47,061 nt of DNA from Planctomycetota bacterium (GCA_027623235.1 JAQBVJ010000052.1:1-47061); one strand, 5' to 3'; positions 25,031 through 34,355 are shown, numbered from the stretch's first letter. The notes: generated by a model not told the origin, from the letters alone. Program-made: numbers and translations.

Positions 25031-25059
25031 CAGCCTGCCAACCCGGCAGGCTGTTTTTT
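25031..25059 (+). terminator. Intrinsic terminator after MFS gene
   Basis: CAGCCTGCC...GGCAGGCTG forms a nine-pair stem with a short loop and is followed at once by a run of six T. It lies 27 bases after the transporter stop. Confidence 0.95.
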
Positions 25060-25176
25060 GTTTGCATGTCTGTTCGTTTGAGTGGGCTCCGCCACCAACT
25101 GACTTGTCGATCGATTCAACAGTTGTTTGACTTCGGCTCAGTTTGAGTCAACAGCCCGTTGAAAAGCCAGTCGCAG

Positions 25177-25260
25177 GTAGCGGAGCGGCGCAAGCTGCCC
25201 GATCTTGCATGCGGAAAGGTATCCAGTCGGGACGGCTTGCGCCGTACCGCGACATTTTCC
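25177..25260 (-). repeat. Dispersed repeat, GGCTTGCGCCGCTCCGC family, copy 2
   Basis: On the minus strand this matches the block at 5141-5224: GGAAAATGTCGCGGTACGGC first, then GCAGCTTGCGCCGCTCCGC at the end, with a diverged middle. It lies upstream of the TolB-like gene, as copy 1 lies upstream of the asparagine synthase gene. Confidence 0.75.
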
Positions 25261-25321
25261 AACGGACTGTCAACGTCGCCTGCCCACAATCACAGTGATA
25301 CCTGATCCAACGGAGATTGAT

Positions 25322-26401
25322 ATGAGGACTCTGCCTCTGAGTGCCTGTCTGCTGCTGACTCTGTCGCTTGCGGCCGGAGCCGACGAAAAACCCTCGCCCG
25401 AAAAATCTGACGACAGCGACGCGGCCGCGCAGGAAGCGAAGCACATTTCCAACCTTCGGCAGGTCACCGTCGGGCTACCGCGTGCCGGTGAGGGATACTT
25501 TTCTCCCGATGGAAAATCCGTCGTCTATCAGGCCTACCCGGTCGGCTATCCGTTTTATCAGATCTACACGCAGCCTCTGGACTCGAAGACTCCCGTGAGA
25601 GTCAGCACGGGGCGAGGCCGTACGACGTGCAGCTACTTTACGATCGACGGTAAGCAGATCCTGTTTGCCTCCAGCCATACCGATCCCAACATCGCCGAGA
25701 CGGAACTCGCCGCCCGAAAACTTGCCGCAGAGGGTGGCCGACGCCGCTACATGTGGGACTTCGACAAGCACATGGATATTTACCGTGTGAACCTCGACGG
25801 CACCGGCATGACGAAGCTGACGGACACGCCCGGATACGACGCCGAAGGAAGTTACTCGTCAGACGGCAAGCAGATCGTGTTCACGTCCGATCGAGACGGC
25901 GACCCGGACCTCTACATCATGGATGCCGACGGAAAGAACGTTCGCCAGCTGACCAACGTCGACGGCTACGACGGCGGCCCGTTTTTCTCGCCGGACAACA
26001 AGTGGGTGATCTTCCGCAGCGACCGCCAGGAAGAGCACATGCTGCAGTTGTTTGCGATTTCCGCCGACGGCAAGACCGAGGTTCAGCTGACCAATAATCT
26101 GAAGCAGGTCAACTGGTGCCCGTACTTCCATCCGAGCGGCGACTACCTCGTGTGGTCGGGAGCCGACTACTCGCGCGGTCCCCGCGACGCGAAGTTTCAA
26201 TTGTGGACGCTCGACTTGAAGAAGAAGGACGGCATACTCGAAGGCGGCAAGGTCACACAGGTCACGTTCGACGATTCGCACGACGTCCTGCCGGTCTTCA
26301 GTCCGGACGGCACAAAGCTGATGTGGACGTCCACCCGCTCGGAAGACGAGAGCAGCCAGTTGTGGATCGCCGATTGGCTGCGAGGCACGAAGAAGAATTA
26401 G
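25322..26401 (+). CDS. TolB-like beta-propeller protein (PD40 repeats), exported
   Basis: This 359-residue protein has a signal peptide (residues 1-20, ending LAAGA). Repeated WD40-like PD40 motifs of TolB proteins follow: YFSPDGKSVVYQA, YFTIDGKQILFASS, SYSSDGKQIVFTSDRDG, DLYIMDADGKNVRQLTN, FFSPDNKWVIFRSD and VFSPDGTKLMWTS. This gives about six propeller blades. It lacks the N-terminal TolB domain and is shorter than TolB, so it is not assigned to the Tol-Pal system. It is probably a periplasmic binding or scaffold protein; the partner is unknown. ATG 25322 begins the signal peptide, while the open frame back to 25205 crosses a repeat. It stands alone. Confidence 0.85.
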   Translation: MRTLPLSACLLLTLSLAAGADEKPSPEKSDDSDAAAQEAKHISNLRQVTVGLPRAGEGYFSPDGKSVVYQAYPVGYPFYQIYTQPLDSKTPVRVSTGRGRTTCSYFTIDGKQILFASSHTDPNIAETELAARKLAAEGGRRRYMWDFDKHMDIYRVNLDGTGMTKLTDTPGYDAEGSYSSDGKQIVFTSDRDGDPDLYIMDADGKNVRQLTNVDGYDGGPFFSPDNKWVIFRSDRQEEHMLQLFAISADGKTEVQLTNNLKQVNWCPYFHPSGDYLVWSGADYSRGPRDAKFQLWTLDLKKKDGILEGGKVTQVTFDDSHDVLPVFSPDGTKLMWTSTRSEDESSQLWIADWLRGTKKN

Positions 26402-26704
26402 CGGCTCGTCGATGTTCATTGAATCCGCTGGCCGGGCAGCGAGCCGCCGAGCGACTCGACGATTTGTGATTAGTTATTTGTCATTAGTCATTTCTCATTT
26501 CTCATTGGATACAGCGAGGGTATCGGCAATGACTAATGACAATTGACAAATAACTAATGACAAATCTGTATGTGGTGGAACTGGCGTCGCCATTCAAATC
26601 ACACCGAGCGTTCCGGCACAAGACGACCATAAGAACCTGTGTGTTGCCGCGACCGCAGTCGACCGATAAGTTGAGGTGTCGTTCAACCTCGATGGAAAGT
26701 CTCG
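26402..26704. other. 303-bp intergenic region, AT-rich in the middle
   Basis: It holds the AT-rich inverted repeat at 26462-26565 and otherwise nothing I can name. The last 60 bases before the DUF1501 start include GGAAAG as a weak ribosome site. Confidence 0.6.
26462..26565. repeat. AT-rich inverted repeat built from GTCATTAGT-type words
   Basis: The left arm (ATTAGTTATTTGTCATTAGT, then CATT) and the right arm (AATGACTAATGACAATTGAC, then AAATAACTAATGACAAAT) are imperfect reverse complements with internal repetition of GTCATTAGT or its complement. The base composition differs sharply from the GC-rich surroundings. Confidence 0.8.
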
Positions 26705-28147
26705 ATGGCCGAAATTCCTCAATCGACGCATCCGACCTTCACCCGCCGCACAGCATTGCAGGCGGGATCCGTGGGAATTCTCGGCCTCGGGATGAACCAC
26801 CTCGCGGATTTGACCGGACACGCTGCCGAAGCAGCATCGATCGGTCCTGGACGGGCGAAGTCTGTCGTGTTCATCTTCCTGTCCGGAGGATTAACTCAGC
26901 ACGACAGCTTCGATCCAAAACCGGAGGCACCCGATTCGATCCGCGGTGAGTTCTCGCCGATCGCGACTCAGACGCCGGGCCTGGAAATTTGCGAGCATCT
27001 GCCGCTGCTCGCTCAGCGAAGTGAAAAGTGGGCCGTGCTCCGCTCGCTGACCATGCCGAACAACGAGCACTCGCAGGGCCACATGATGATGATGTCGGGG
27101 CGGACGAAACTGCCGCCGACTTTCAACGGGTCGAAGCCGATGCCCGAAGACTGGCCGTCGATCGCTTCGATCGTTGGCGACCAGACGAAGCCGCGCGCCA
27201 ACAATCTGCCGCCGGCGATCGCGCTTCCCGAGCGGCTGATTCATCGCACGGGTCGAGTCATTCCTGGTCAGTTCGGCGGTCAGATGGGAGCCCGCCGCGA
27301 CCCCTGGTTCCTGGATGCGTCGCCGTTTAATGGGAATTCCTACGGAGCGTATCCCGATTACGAATTCCACTTCACGCGCGGCCGTGAGCGGAATGAAAAG
27401 CTCGTCTTTGAATCGCCGAATCTGAGCCTGCCGGAAGGGCTGACCCAACCTCGGCTTGGCGCGAGAGGCTCTCTGCTGAAGACGATTGAGGATCAGCGAC
27501 GAGACTTGGACCGGTTCGCCTCAACGCAAAGCTTCAGTCGATCTCGACAGAACGCGGTCTCACTCTTGACGGACGAGAAAGTCAAGCAGGCGTTCGACGT
27601 GACGAACGCGGACGAAAAAATTCAGGAGCGTTACGGCAAGAACGCGTTCGGCTGGTCGCTGTTGATGGCGAAGCGGCTGGTCGAGTCCGGCGTGAATCTG
27701 GTCCAGGTCAACCTCGGCAACAACGAGTCCTGGGACACGCACGACAACAATTTCCCACTGCTCAAAGACTGCCTCCTGCCGCCGACCGATCGCGGCCTGT
27801 CCGCGCTGCTCGACGACCTGGACGAATCCGGTCTGCTCGACGAAACGCTGATCGTGATGTGCGGCGAAATGGGCCGGACCCCGAGAATCAACACAAAGCT
27901 GCCAGGCCGCGATCACTGGGGAGCCGTGCAAAGCGTCTTCTTCGCCGGCGGCGGAGTTCGCGGCGGCACAGTCGTCGGCAGCTCGGACGACATCGGAGCC
28001 TACCCGGCCACCCAGCTCGCCCGCCCGGAAAACATGGCCGCAACGATTTACAGCTCGCTGGGCCTGCCCGATACGGCGGCGTGGAAAGACGAACTCAACC
28101 GGCCTCACCACATCTACCACGGCGAGCCGATTCACGCGCTATTTTAG
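26705..28147 (+). CDS. DUF1501 domain protein (exported), paralogue A
   Basis: This 480-residue DUF1501 protein has a twin-arginine-like N-terminus (FTRRTALQAGSVGILGLGM). Landmarks are VVFIFLSGGLTQHDSFDPKP, LEICEHLPLLAQRSEKWAVLRS, LVESGVNLVQVNLGNNESWDTHDNN and LIVMCGEMGRTPRIN, with GRDHWGAVQSVFFAGGGVRGG near the end. It closely resembles the protein at 35264-36730 (shared MNHL, YGKN.FGWSLLMA, LLPPTDR, SALLDDL segments), so the two are probably duplicates. Unlike the gene at 13812, it has no DUF1553 partner beside it. Function is unproven. Confidence 0.88.
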   Translation: MAEIPQSTHPTFTRRTALQAGSVGILGLGMNHLADLTGHAAEAASIGPGRAKSVVFIFLSGGLTQHDSFDPKPEAPDSIRGEFSPIATQTPGLEICEHLPLLAQRSEKWAVLRSLTMPNNEHSQGHMMMMSGRTKLPPTFNGSKPMPEDWPSIASIVGDQTKPRANNLPPAIALPERLIHRTGRVIPGQFGGQMGARRDPWFLDASPFNGNSYGAYPDYEFHFTRGRERNEKLVFESPNLSLPEGLTQPRLGARGSLLKTIEDQRRDLDRFASTQSFSRSRQNAVSLLTDEKVKQAFDVTNADEKIQERYGKNAFGWSLLMAKRLVESGVNLVQVNLGNNESWDTHDNNFPLLKDCLLPPTDRGLSALLDDLDESGLLDETLIVMCGEMGRTPRINTKLPGRDHWGAVQSVFFAGGGVRGGTVVGSSDDIGAYPATQLARPENMAATIYSSLGLPDTAAWKDELNRPHHIYHGEPIHALF

Positions 28148-28173
28148 CACCTAACTCCCGAGGATGCAGTGTG

Positions 28174-28511
28174 ATGGGTGCCAAAGAGAATGGAACTGCC
28201 GAACTCACGCCAGTGTTACCTAGGTCCGTGCGTGGTTTGGATATTTTCGGTTTGAGCATGGCCGGAATCTATCTCGGCGCGTGTATCGTCATGGTTGGCC
28301 CCCGAGTTGGCCGCACGATGACGGAAATCTGTTTGTGTTTTTCTCGGGGACCGGATTCATCTCAGCATTCATTCTGTTGTCAGTTTATTACGCTCTCTTG
28401 AGTAGTCTTTGCCGCCTCAACAAAGCATGTATTGCAGGCGCCTTCTTGTTGCTGCTTGTTTCCGAAGCATTTTCCATTTGGATGTCATTTCTGGCGATGG
28501 CCGATGTCTGA
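28174..28511 (+). pseudogene. Small membrane protein, apparently frameshifted
   Basis: ATG 28174 has AGGA upstream and starts a frame with one hydrophobic helix (LDIFGLSMAGIYLGACIVMVG); it loses sense after about residue 52 and stops at 28401. A second frame takes over near 28325-28335 (NLFVFFSGTGFISAF) and carries two more helices (ILLSVYYALLSSL and AFLLLLVSEAFSIWMSFLAM) to a TGA at 28509-28511. Joined, they give a three-helix protein of about 112 residues. The switch point is close to TTTGTGTTTTTC, a likely slippage or sequencing-error site. The family is not recognised. The local sequence is less GC-rich than its neighbours. It lies between two DUF1501 genes. Confidence 0.5.
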
Positions 28512-28559
28512 GTGCACTCAATTTACTCGCTACACTGAGGCCATCCTTCCCCCGTCGGC

Positions 28560-29936
28560 ATGACTAATCTTCGCCCAAACACGTCTGATCTTGCCTTTCG
28601 AAGCTTCACTCGGCGACGGCTGCTTGAGGTCGGTGCGGCGTCTCCGTTCGGGCTCTATCTACCGCAACTCTTTGCGTCGGAGGGCAAGTCGAATTCGTCC
28701 GGGCTGCCTGGCTTTGGCAAGGCAAAATCCTGCGTGGTCATCTTTTTATGGGGAGGACCGGGTCAGCAGGATTTGTGGGATCCAAAACCCGAGGCGCCTT
28801 CGGTTGTGCGAAGCGAGTTTGCTCCGATTTCGACGAGCGTGACCGGCACGCAGCTCACCGACCAGTTGCCGCATCTTTCGAGGCAGGCCGAGCGGTTTTC
28901 GATTGTCCGCTCGGTGACGCACAAAGATTTTGAACATGGCACGGCGGCCTACACTGCGCTGACCGGTTACCCGCATCCGCTGCCGGGGACGAATACGGTG
29001 GCTCGGCCGGACGACTTTCCGACTTACGGTGCGATCCGGACGAAGCTCGCGCCGACCAGCCGGCCCGTGCCCGACTTTGTGGTACTCGGCCCGGTCATGC
29101 ACCAGGGGGCGAGACCGCCACTCGCCGGTCAGAACGCGGGCTTCCTCGGACCAGGCTACGACGCGTTTCGGATTGGCGAGGATCCTTCGTCGGCGGACTT
29201 TTCGGTTTCCGGAGTTGCTCCTCAGGCGGGCCTCACCGATTTCCGTTACGAGGCTCGAAAAAAGCTCGTCACGACGTTCGACGAACGGCAGCCGTCGAGG
29301 GGAATTCACGCGGACGGGCTGAGTGAGCTTTACCGGAGAGCGTTCGGGCTGCTCGGTTCAGAACAGACGCGACGAGCCTTCCGGCTCGACGATGAGAAAG
29401 TGAGCCTTCGCGACGGGTACGGCCGCACAAAGTTCGGGCAGTCGCTGCTGCTGGCCCGGCGGCTGGTCGAGGCTCGCGTGCCGCTCATTACGGTCAACTG
29501 GGCGAAGCTGAACGCCGACGAGTGGGACACTCACGCTGACAATTACGGGCGACTTCGAAAAATGTTGCCACCGTTCGACCAGAGCCTCGCCGCGTTCCTC
29601 CAGGACCTGGACGAGCGAAGTCTGCTCGACGAAACGCTGGTCGTGTGTCTGGGCGAGTTCGGTCGCACGGCGAAGATCAATGAGAAAGCCGGCCGGGACC
29701 ACTGGCCCGACTGCTACTCCATCGTCATGGCCGGAGGTGGCATCCGTCGCGGCGAGGTTTATGGAGCCTCGAATCGAACGGCGTCCTACCCGGTCGACCG
29801 GGACGTCGCCCCGTGGGACATCGCCGCAACGATGTACCACCTGATGGGCCTCGACCCGACCACGCACATTCAGAACCGGCAGGGCCAGCCGCTGCCGATC
29901 GCGAAGGGGCGAGTGGTCGAGGGACTGCTGGCGTAA
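28560..29936 (+). CDS. DUF1501 domain protein (exported), divergent member
   Basis: This 458-residue DUF1501 protein has the signal-like N-terminus FTRRRLLEVGAASPFGLYLP. Landmarks are CVVIFLWGGPGQQDLWDPKP, LPHLSRQAERFSIVRSVTHKDFEHGTAAYTALTG, LVEARVPLITVNWAKLNADEWDTHADN and VVCLGEFGRTAKINEKAGRDHWPD. It differs from paralogues A and B in the WGGPGQQDLWDPK motif and in sequence throughout, so it belongs to another subfamily. The start at 28560 has no strong ribosome site; the window reads CCGTCGGC just before it. An inverted repeat with 20-bp arms follows the gene. Confidence 0.87.
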   Translation: MTNLRPNTSDLAFRSFTRRRLLEVGAASPFGLYLPQLFASEGKSNSSGLPGFGKAKSCVVIFLWGGPGQQDLWDPKPEAPSVVRSEFAPISTSVTGTQLTDQLPHLSRQAERFSIVRSVTHKDFEHGTAAYTALTGYPHPLPGTNTVARPDDFPTYGAIRTKLAPTSRPVPDFVVLGPVMHQGARPPLAGQNAGFLGPGYDAFRIGEDPSSADFSVSGVAPQAGLTDFRYEARKKLVTTFDERQPSRGIHADGLSELYRRAFGLLGSEQTRRAFRLDDEKVSLRDGYGRTKFGQSLLLARRLVEARVPLITVNWAKLNADEWDTHADNYGRLRKMLPPFDQSLAAFLQDLDERSLLDETLVVCLGEFGRTAKINEKAGRDHWPDCYSIVMAGGGIRRGEVYGASNRTASYPVDRDVAPWDIAATMYHLMGLDPTTHIQNRQGQPLPIAKGRVVEGLLA

Positions 29937-29970
29937 CAGGAATCACGCCGCCAGGGATGCTCGCTTTTAA

Positions 29971-30029
29971 ACAGAAGGAACAAAGGAAACAAAGTAACGC
30001 GCAGTCTTCGTTTCCTTTGTTCCTTCTGT
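29971..30029. repeat. Inverted repeat with perfect 20-bp purine/pyrimidine arms
   Basis: ACAGAAGGAACAAAGGAAAC (29971-29990) and its exact reverse complement (30010-30029) are separated by 19 bases. One arm is all purine apart from C, the other all pyrimidine apart from G. The lack of a T run after the stem argues against an ordinary terminator, though it may still block transcription. Confidence 0.9.
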
Positions 30030-30074
30030 TCAAATTCCGAGACCCGCACTTCACGAGTGACTCAGGACCAGGAC

Positions 30075-32381
30075 ATGTCGCGCCTCAGAATTCTCGTCGC
30101 CGCAGGTTTACTCACCGTCACGTTTCTTGCTTTCGCCGAAGACTGGCCGAGGTGGCGTGGGCCGGATGGCACGGGAGTCTCGCGCGAGACCGAAATTGCG
30201 ACGTCGTGGCAAACCGATGCACCGAAGCTGGCCTGGCAGGCAACTGGAACTGGCGAGGGATATTCCAGCGTCGTCACGAGCGGCGGCGTCCTCATCACGA
30301 CCGGGCGAGTCGACGGCAAGGTTGTCTGCTTTGCCCTCAATTCGAACACCGGCAAAAAGAACTGGGAAACCGACATCGGCGAGACGTCGCGCAATGTGAT
30401 GTCGACTCCGACGATCCACGACGACCGCGTTTACGCTGTTGACCCGGACGGAGAACTCGTCTGCCTGCGACTGACCGATGGGGAAATTTTGTGGGAGCGA
30501 AGTTACCTCAAGGATTTCGGCGGGCGGTTGATGTCCGGGCGAGGGTATGGTGAGTCGCCGCTGATCGACGGCGATCGGCTGCTCGTCACTCCCGGCGGAG
30601 CGGACGCGATGATCGTCGCGCTGGACCGGAAGACCGGTGAGACGATCTGGAAGTCTCCTTTCCCGAAGATGGGCGGGCTCGGCCGCGACGGTGCCGCGTT
30701 TTCGTCGCTCAACATCACGACGGCGGCGGGAGTTCGGCAGATCGTGCAGCTCACTGGTCGAGGCCTCGTCGGGATCGATGCGGACTCGGGAAAGTTTCTG
30801 TGGAGCTACGACGACATCTCAAACAGTACGGCCAATATCCCGACACCGATCGTCAAAGGAGACCTCGTATTCTGCGCGAACGGCTATCACGCCGGGGCCG
30901 TGCTGCTGCGGATCGAGAAGGACTCACAGGAAGGCACCGGCGTCAAAGCGACCGAAGTTTACCGGTTGAAGGGCGACCGCTTTCAGAATCACCACGGCGG
31001 CTGCGTGCTGATCGGCGATCACGTTTACGGCGGGCACGGCAGCAACAACGGCCTGCCGACGTGCCTCGAACTGGCGACGGGAAAAATTCCGTGGAAGCGG
31101 CGAGGTCCCGGCACCGGATCGGCGAGCGTCGTGTCGGCGGGCGGTCAACTCGTCTTTCGATATCAGGACGGAGTCGTCGCTGTCATCGAAGCGACGCCCG
31201 ATGAGTTTCGACTGAGCGCGACTTTCAAGACGCCCTCGTCCGGCGGCGATAGCTGGTCGCACCCGGTGATCTCCGACGGAAAATTGTTTCTGCGCGAGAA
31301 GAACACGCTGTGGGCGTACGACATTCGCCGCTCTGGCGTCCCGAGCCGTCCGCCGTTTCCTACTGGTGAGCTGGAACTGGCTGACTTCTCGCTACACGGC
31401 GGCAAAGTGCGACTGCTGTCGCTTGAAGACGAAGCAAACTGGCCGAGCCGGCTTTTTCAGTTCGTCATCCCGAGCACGCAGAACGGCTTTCTGCCGATCG
31501 TTCTGCTCGACAACGCGTGCCTGACGGACGACGGTGAGCTGCTGCCGGAAGTCGAAATGCTGCTTCAGAAAAACGTGCTGCCGATTTTTGTCAGCGCTGC
31601 CGGCACGAAGATTCGCGCAGCCGGGCTGCGGCAGCTGGCGAAGATGAAAACGCTGATCGGCCTCGACGTGAGCGTTTGCCGCGACGTCGACAAAGGCAGC
31701 TTCACGGCGATCGCTGAGTGCCCGTCGCTCGTCTTCCTCGCCGCGGCGAGCACGGACATCTCGAATGAGTCACTGTCCGAGCTGATCAAACTTCCCAACC
31801 TGCAGGCGCTCGACCTGGAAAGCTGCGACGGCATCGCCGATTCCTCCTGTGAGGTGCTTGCAAAAATGTCCGCGCTGCGCGGGCTGAGCCTCAAGAAGAC
31901 CGCGTTCGAAAAAAACAAAGTGTCTGACGCGGGCCTGGAGAAGTTGACGGCTCTTTCAAAGCTCGAGCGGCTGGACATTGCCGGCAATTCTGTGAAGAAC
32001 GACGGACTGAAGCTTCTCGCCCATTTCCCGGAATTGCGAGAAGTCGACCTCAGTATTCTGGCCGTCGATGATAACGGGCTGGCTCATCTGCCAGCCGTGA
32101 AGAAGCTGGAGTGGCTCAACGTGAGATACTCCGAGGGATTCGGTGGAGTCATCGTCACGAATGCCGGCGTCAGGTCGCTCGGCCAAATATCCGGATTGAA
32201 GTCGCTCAACCTGACAGGAGCGCGGCGTGTCACGGACGACTGCATTGTTGATGTGAAACGCCTGTCGCAACTCCGGTCACTGAACGTTGCGGGCGCGGGT
32301 CTGTCCCGGAACGGCGTCAAACAACTGCGGCAATCGTTACCGGATTGCCAGGTCGACTCTTCATTCACAGATTCAGAATGA
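30075..32381 (+). CDS. PQQ-type beta-propeller fused to leucine-rich repeats (exported)
   Basis: This 768-residue protein has a signal peptide (residues 1-22, ending LAFAED). A PQQ-like propeller follows, starting DWPRWRGPDGTGVSRET, with blades marked by GKVVCFALNSNTGKKNWET, GELVCLRLTDGEILWERSYL, IVALDRKTGETIWKS and GIDADSGKFLWSYDD (about residues 23-420). After a linker, leucine-rich repeats run from about residue 500 to the end (LDLESCDGIADSS, LERLDIAGNSVKNDGLKLL, LKSLNLTGARRVTDD). PQQ-like does not imply PQQ binding, since many such propellers are only scaffolds. I choose ATG 30075, with AGGA just upstream, over GTG 30057. The LRR part resembles the lipoprotein at 11171-12400. Confidence 0.87.
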   Translation: MSRLRILVAAGLLTVTFLAFAEDWPRWRGPDGTGVSRETEIATSWQTDAPKLAWQATGTGEGYSSVVTSGGVLITTGRVDGKVVCFALNSNTGKKNWETDIGETSRNVMSTPTIHDDRVYAVDPDGELVCLRLTDGEILWERSYLKDFGGRLMSGRGYGESPLIDGDRLLVTPGGADAMIVALDRKTGETIWKSPFPKMGGLGRDGAAFSSLNITTAAGVRQIVQLTGRGLVGIDADSGKFLWSYDDISNSTANIPTPIVKGDLVFCANGYHAGAVLLRIEKDSQEGTGVKATEVYRLKGDRFQNHHGGCVLIGDHVYGGHGSNNGLPTCLELATGKIPWKRRGPGTGSASVVSAGGQLVFRYQDGVVAVIEATPDEFRLSATFKTPSSGGDSWSHPVISDGKLFLREKNTLWAYDIRRSGVPSRPPFPTGELELADFSLHGGKVRLLSLEDEANWPSRLFQFVIPSTQNGFLPIVLLDNACLTDDGELLPEVEMLLQKNVLPIFVSAAGTKIRAAGLRQLAKMKTLIGLDVSVCRDVDKGSFTAIAECPSLVFLAAASTDISNESLSELIKLPNLQALDLESCDGIADSSCEVLAKMSALRGLSLKKTAFEKNKVSDAGLEKLTALSKLERLDIAGNSVKNDGLKLLAHFPELREVDLSILAVDDNGLAHLPAVKKLEWLNVRYSEGFGGVIVTNAGVRSLGQISGLKSLNLTGARRVTDDCIVDVKRLSQLRSLNVAGAGLSRNGVKQLRQSLPDCQVDSSFTDSE

Positions 32382-32621
32382 CAGTCCACGCGCCGAATCG
32401 TTTCGCTTAACGGTCCGGTTCACAAATCTGCATGGGGTCGTCAAGGTAACCCGAGTCATCGTGGGCAACAGGCTGAAGCATTTCGTTCTGATGCTTTGAG
32501 GTTCGGTTTCCATGCGGGACAACGTCGGGCTGTCTATATTTACCCGCCTCACAGTCGAGCGTTTCCAGCGGGCCGGTCCGGTCGGCCGGATGCCAGCCTG
32601 ATTCTCACCAGAGGGACTTTG

Positions 32622-34355
32622 ATGAAACCTGGATGCGCGTTCCTGATCTGTCTGGCCGTTTTGATCATTGCGTCGAATGGTCTGCTTTTCTCGCAGGAAG
32701 CGGACAAGGAAATCCTCGCCCGATACAAGGCCGCTGCCGTCAAGGGCGGTGATGTGAAACGCGGGGAAGCGGTTTTCAAATCGAAAGAAGCCGCCTGTGC
32801 GAACTGCCACATTCTCGCCGGGATGGAGAAGAAAGCCGGGCCGAAACTCGGGACGATCGGCGACAAATTCACGCAGGAGCAGCTCATCGAATCCGTGCTC
32901 GATCCGAGTGCCAGGCTGCACCCGGACCACACGACGACGACGGTTGTGACCACGGCCGGCAAGACGATCAGCGGCGTCCTGCACGCGCGCGACAAAAAAG
33001 AGATTCAGGTTTTTGACGGTGAGGGGAAGGTCATTCGCATTTCCCTCAGCGATGTTGAAATTGAAAAACCGGGCACGACATCGTTGATGCCGGCTGGCAT
33101 TTTCAAGACCGTCAAGGCGGACCAGTTTGCCGATCTGATCGCGTACCTCGGCAGCCTCAGGCAGAAGGCCGGCACGACTCGCTGGCCGGGCATGCCGGAT
33201 GAAATAGCGATGGTGAAAAAGCCGGCTCGGCTGGAACCGCTTCATTCAGAGGCGATGAAGTTTGACCATCCCGTCTGCCTCATCGCCAGCCCGACTTCGG
33301 CTCGCGAGTACTTCATCGTTGAGCAGAAGACTCGAAAGATCTTCCGCCTGACGAAGGGTGAAGGCGATTTCAGCACGGATAAAAAGGAGCTGTTCCTGGA
33401 CCTCAGCGACGAGGCGTCGACCGGGCAGTTTGAGGGAGTGCTCTGCCTGGCGTTTCATCCCGACTACAAAAAGAACCGCAGGTACTACGTGAATTTTCAC
33501 GTGCGAAACCAGGGCAGCCACTTCTCGCCGATCATCGCCGAGCGGCGGGCGACGGCGGACTTTAAGAAAGACGCCGGCGGCAAGTCGAAGCGGCTGCTGC
33601 AGATTCCTCAGGACACCGACCTTCACTGGGGAGGCATGCTGGCGTTTGGTCCGGACGGTTACCTCTACATCGGGGCAGGTGATGCCGGACCTCAGGAAGA
33701 CCCGGAAGGACACGGTCAGGATCTCAGCGTGCTGACCGGAAAGATCCTGAGGATCGACGTCGACAAAACTCAAGGAGACCGCGCCTACGGGATTCCGCCC
33801 GACAATCCGTTTCGAAAATTCGACGGAGGCAAACTGCCGTCGCCCCTGGCCAACGCGCGTGAGGAAATCTACGCGTACGGGTTACGGATGCCCTGGCGGT
33901 TCAGCTGGGATACCGAAACCGGCGATCTCTGGGTGGGAGACATCGGCCAGAACCTCTTTGAAAATGTGCGCATCGTGAGGAACGGCGAGAACCACGGCTG
34001 GAACGTTTTTGAAGGGTTCGAGAATTTCTCCGACCGCTTCCGCCGCGAAGGGGAAACGTACATTCCGCCCGTGTTGTCGTACCGCCGCAAAGAGGGAGTC
34101 TCGGTCACGGCCGGTTACGTGTACCGTGCGAAAAAAGATTCGTCGTACTACGGAGCCTTCCTCTTTGCGGACTTTGAGTCGAAGCGAATCTGGGCGATGA
34201 CTCAGAAGGACCGAAAGCTCGGCAAGGTCCGGCAGATTGGCAGGTGTCCCGAAAAGCCGTGCTCCTTTGGCATCGACAACGACGGCGAACTCTTCGTGAT
34301 CGGTTACGAAGGAACGATCTTTCGACTGGTCCTGGACGATTCTGTTTTCGAGTAA
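32622..34355 (+). CDS. Haem-domain (TIGR02603-type) PQQ-dependent sugar dehydrogenase-like protein, exported
   Basis: This 577-residue protein has a signal peptide at residues 1-25. A c-type haem domain follows, with CANCH at residues 59-63, inside the pattern GEAVFKSKEAACANCHILAG...MPAGIFKTV typical of the Planctomycete/Verrucomicrobia haem-binding domain TIGR02603. A glucose/sorbosone dehydrogenase-type propeller runs from about residue 205 to the end (LCLAFHPDYKKNRRYYVNFH, WGGMLAFGPDGYLYIGAGDAG, NPWRFSW-like segment YGLRMPWRFSWDTETGDLWVGDIGQN). It probably oxidises a sugar or similar substrate in the periplasm and passes electrons to the haem. ATG 32622 has GAGGGA upstream; the frame is open to 32496. 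A damaged relative follows immediately. Confidence 0.9.
   Translation: MKPGCAFLICLAVLIIASNGLLFSQEADKEILARYKAAAVKGGDVKRGEAVFKSKEAACANCHILAGMEKKAGPKLGTIGDKFTQEQLIESVLDPSARLHPDHTTTTVVTTAGKTISGVLHARDKKEIQVFDGEGKVIRISLSDVEIEKPGTTSLMPAGIFKTVKADQFADLIAYLGSLRQKAGTTRWPGMPDEIAMVKKPARLEPLHSEAMKFDHPVCLIASPTSAREYFIVEQKTRKIFRLTKGEGDFSTDKKELFLDLSDEASTGQFEGVLCLAFHPDYKKNRRYYVNFHVRNQGSHFSPIIAERRATADFKKDAGGKSKRLLQIPQDTDLHWGGMLAFGPDGYLYIGAGDAGPQEDPEGHGQDLSVLTGKILRIDVDKTQGDRAYGIPPDNPFRKFDGGKLPSPLANAREEIYAYGLRMPWRFSWDTETGDLWVGDIGQNLFENVRIVRNGENHGWNVFEGFENFSDRFRREGETYIPPVLSYRRKEGVSVTAGYVYRAKKDSSYYGAFLFADFESKRIWAMTQKDRKLGKVRQIGRCPEKPCSFGIDNDGELFVIGYEGTIFRLVLDDSVFE

Larger units (their letters stand above)
25005..25321. 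other. 317-bp intergenic region before the TolB-like gene
   Basis: It contains the transporter terminator (25031-25059) and a dispersed repeat copy (25177-25260). The remaining bases, including 25261-25321 just before the next start, show no small gene or RNA that I can name. Confidence 0.6.

Noticed and set aside
25322..26401. tolB of the Tol-Pal system
   Set aside because: It lacks the N-terminal TolB domain and no tolQRA or pal gene is nearby.
29971..30029. Intrinsic terminator
   Set aside because: The stem is long and perfect but AT-rich in purine/pyrimidine arms with a 19-base loop and no following T run; listed as a repeat instead.
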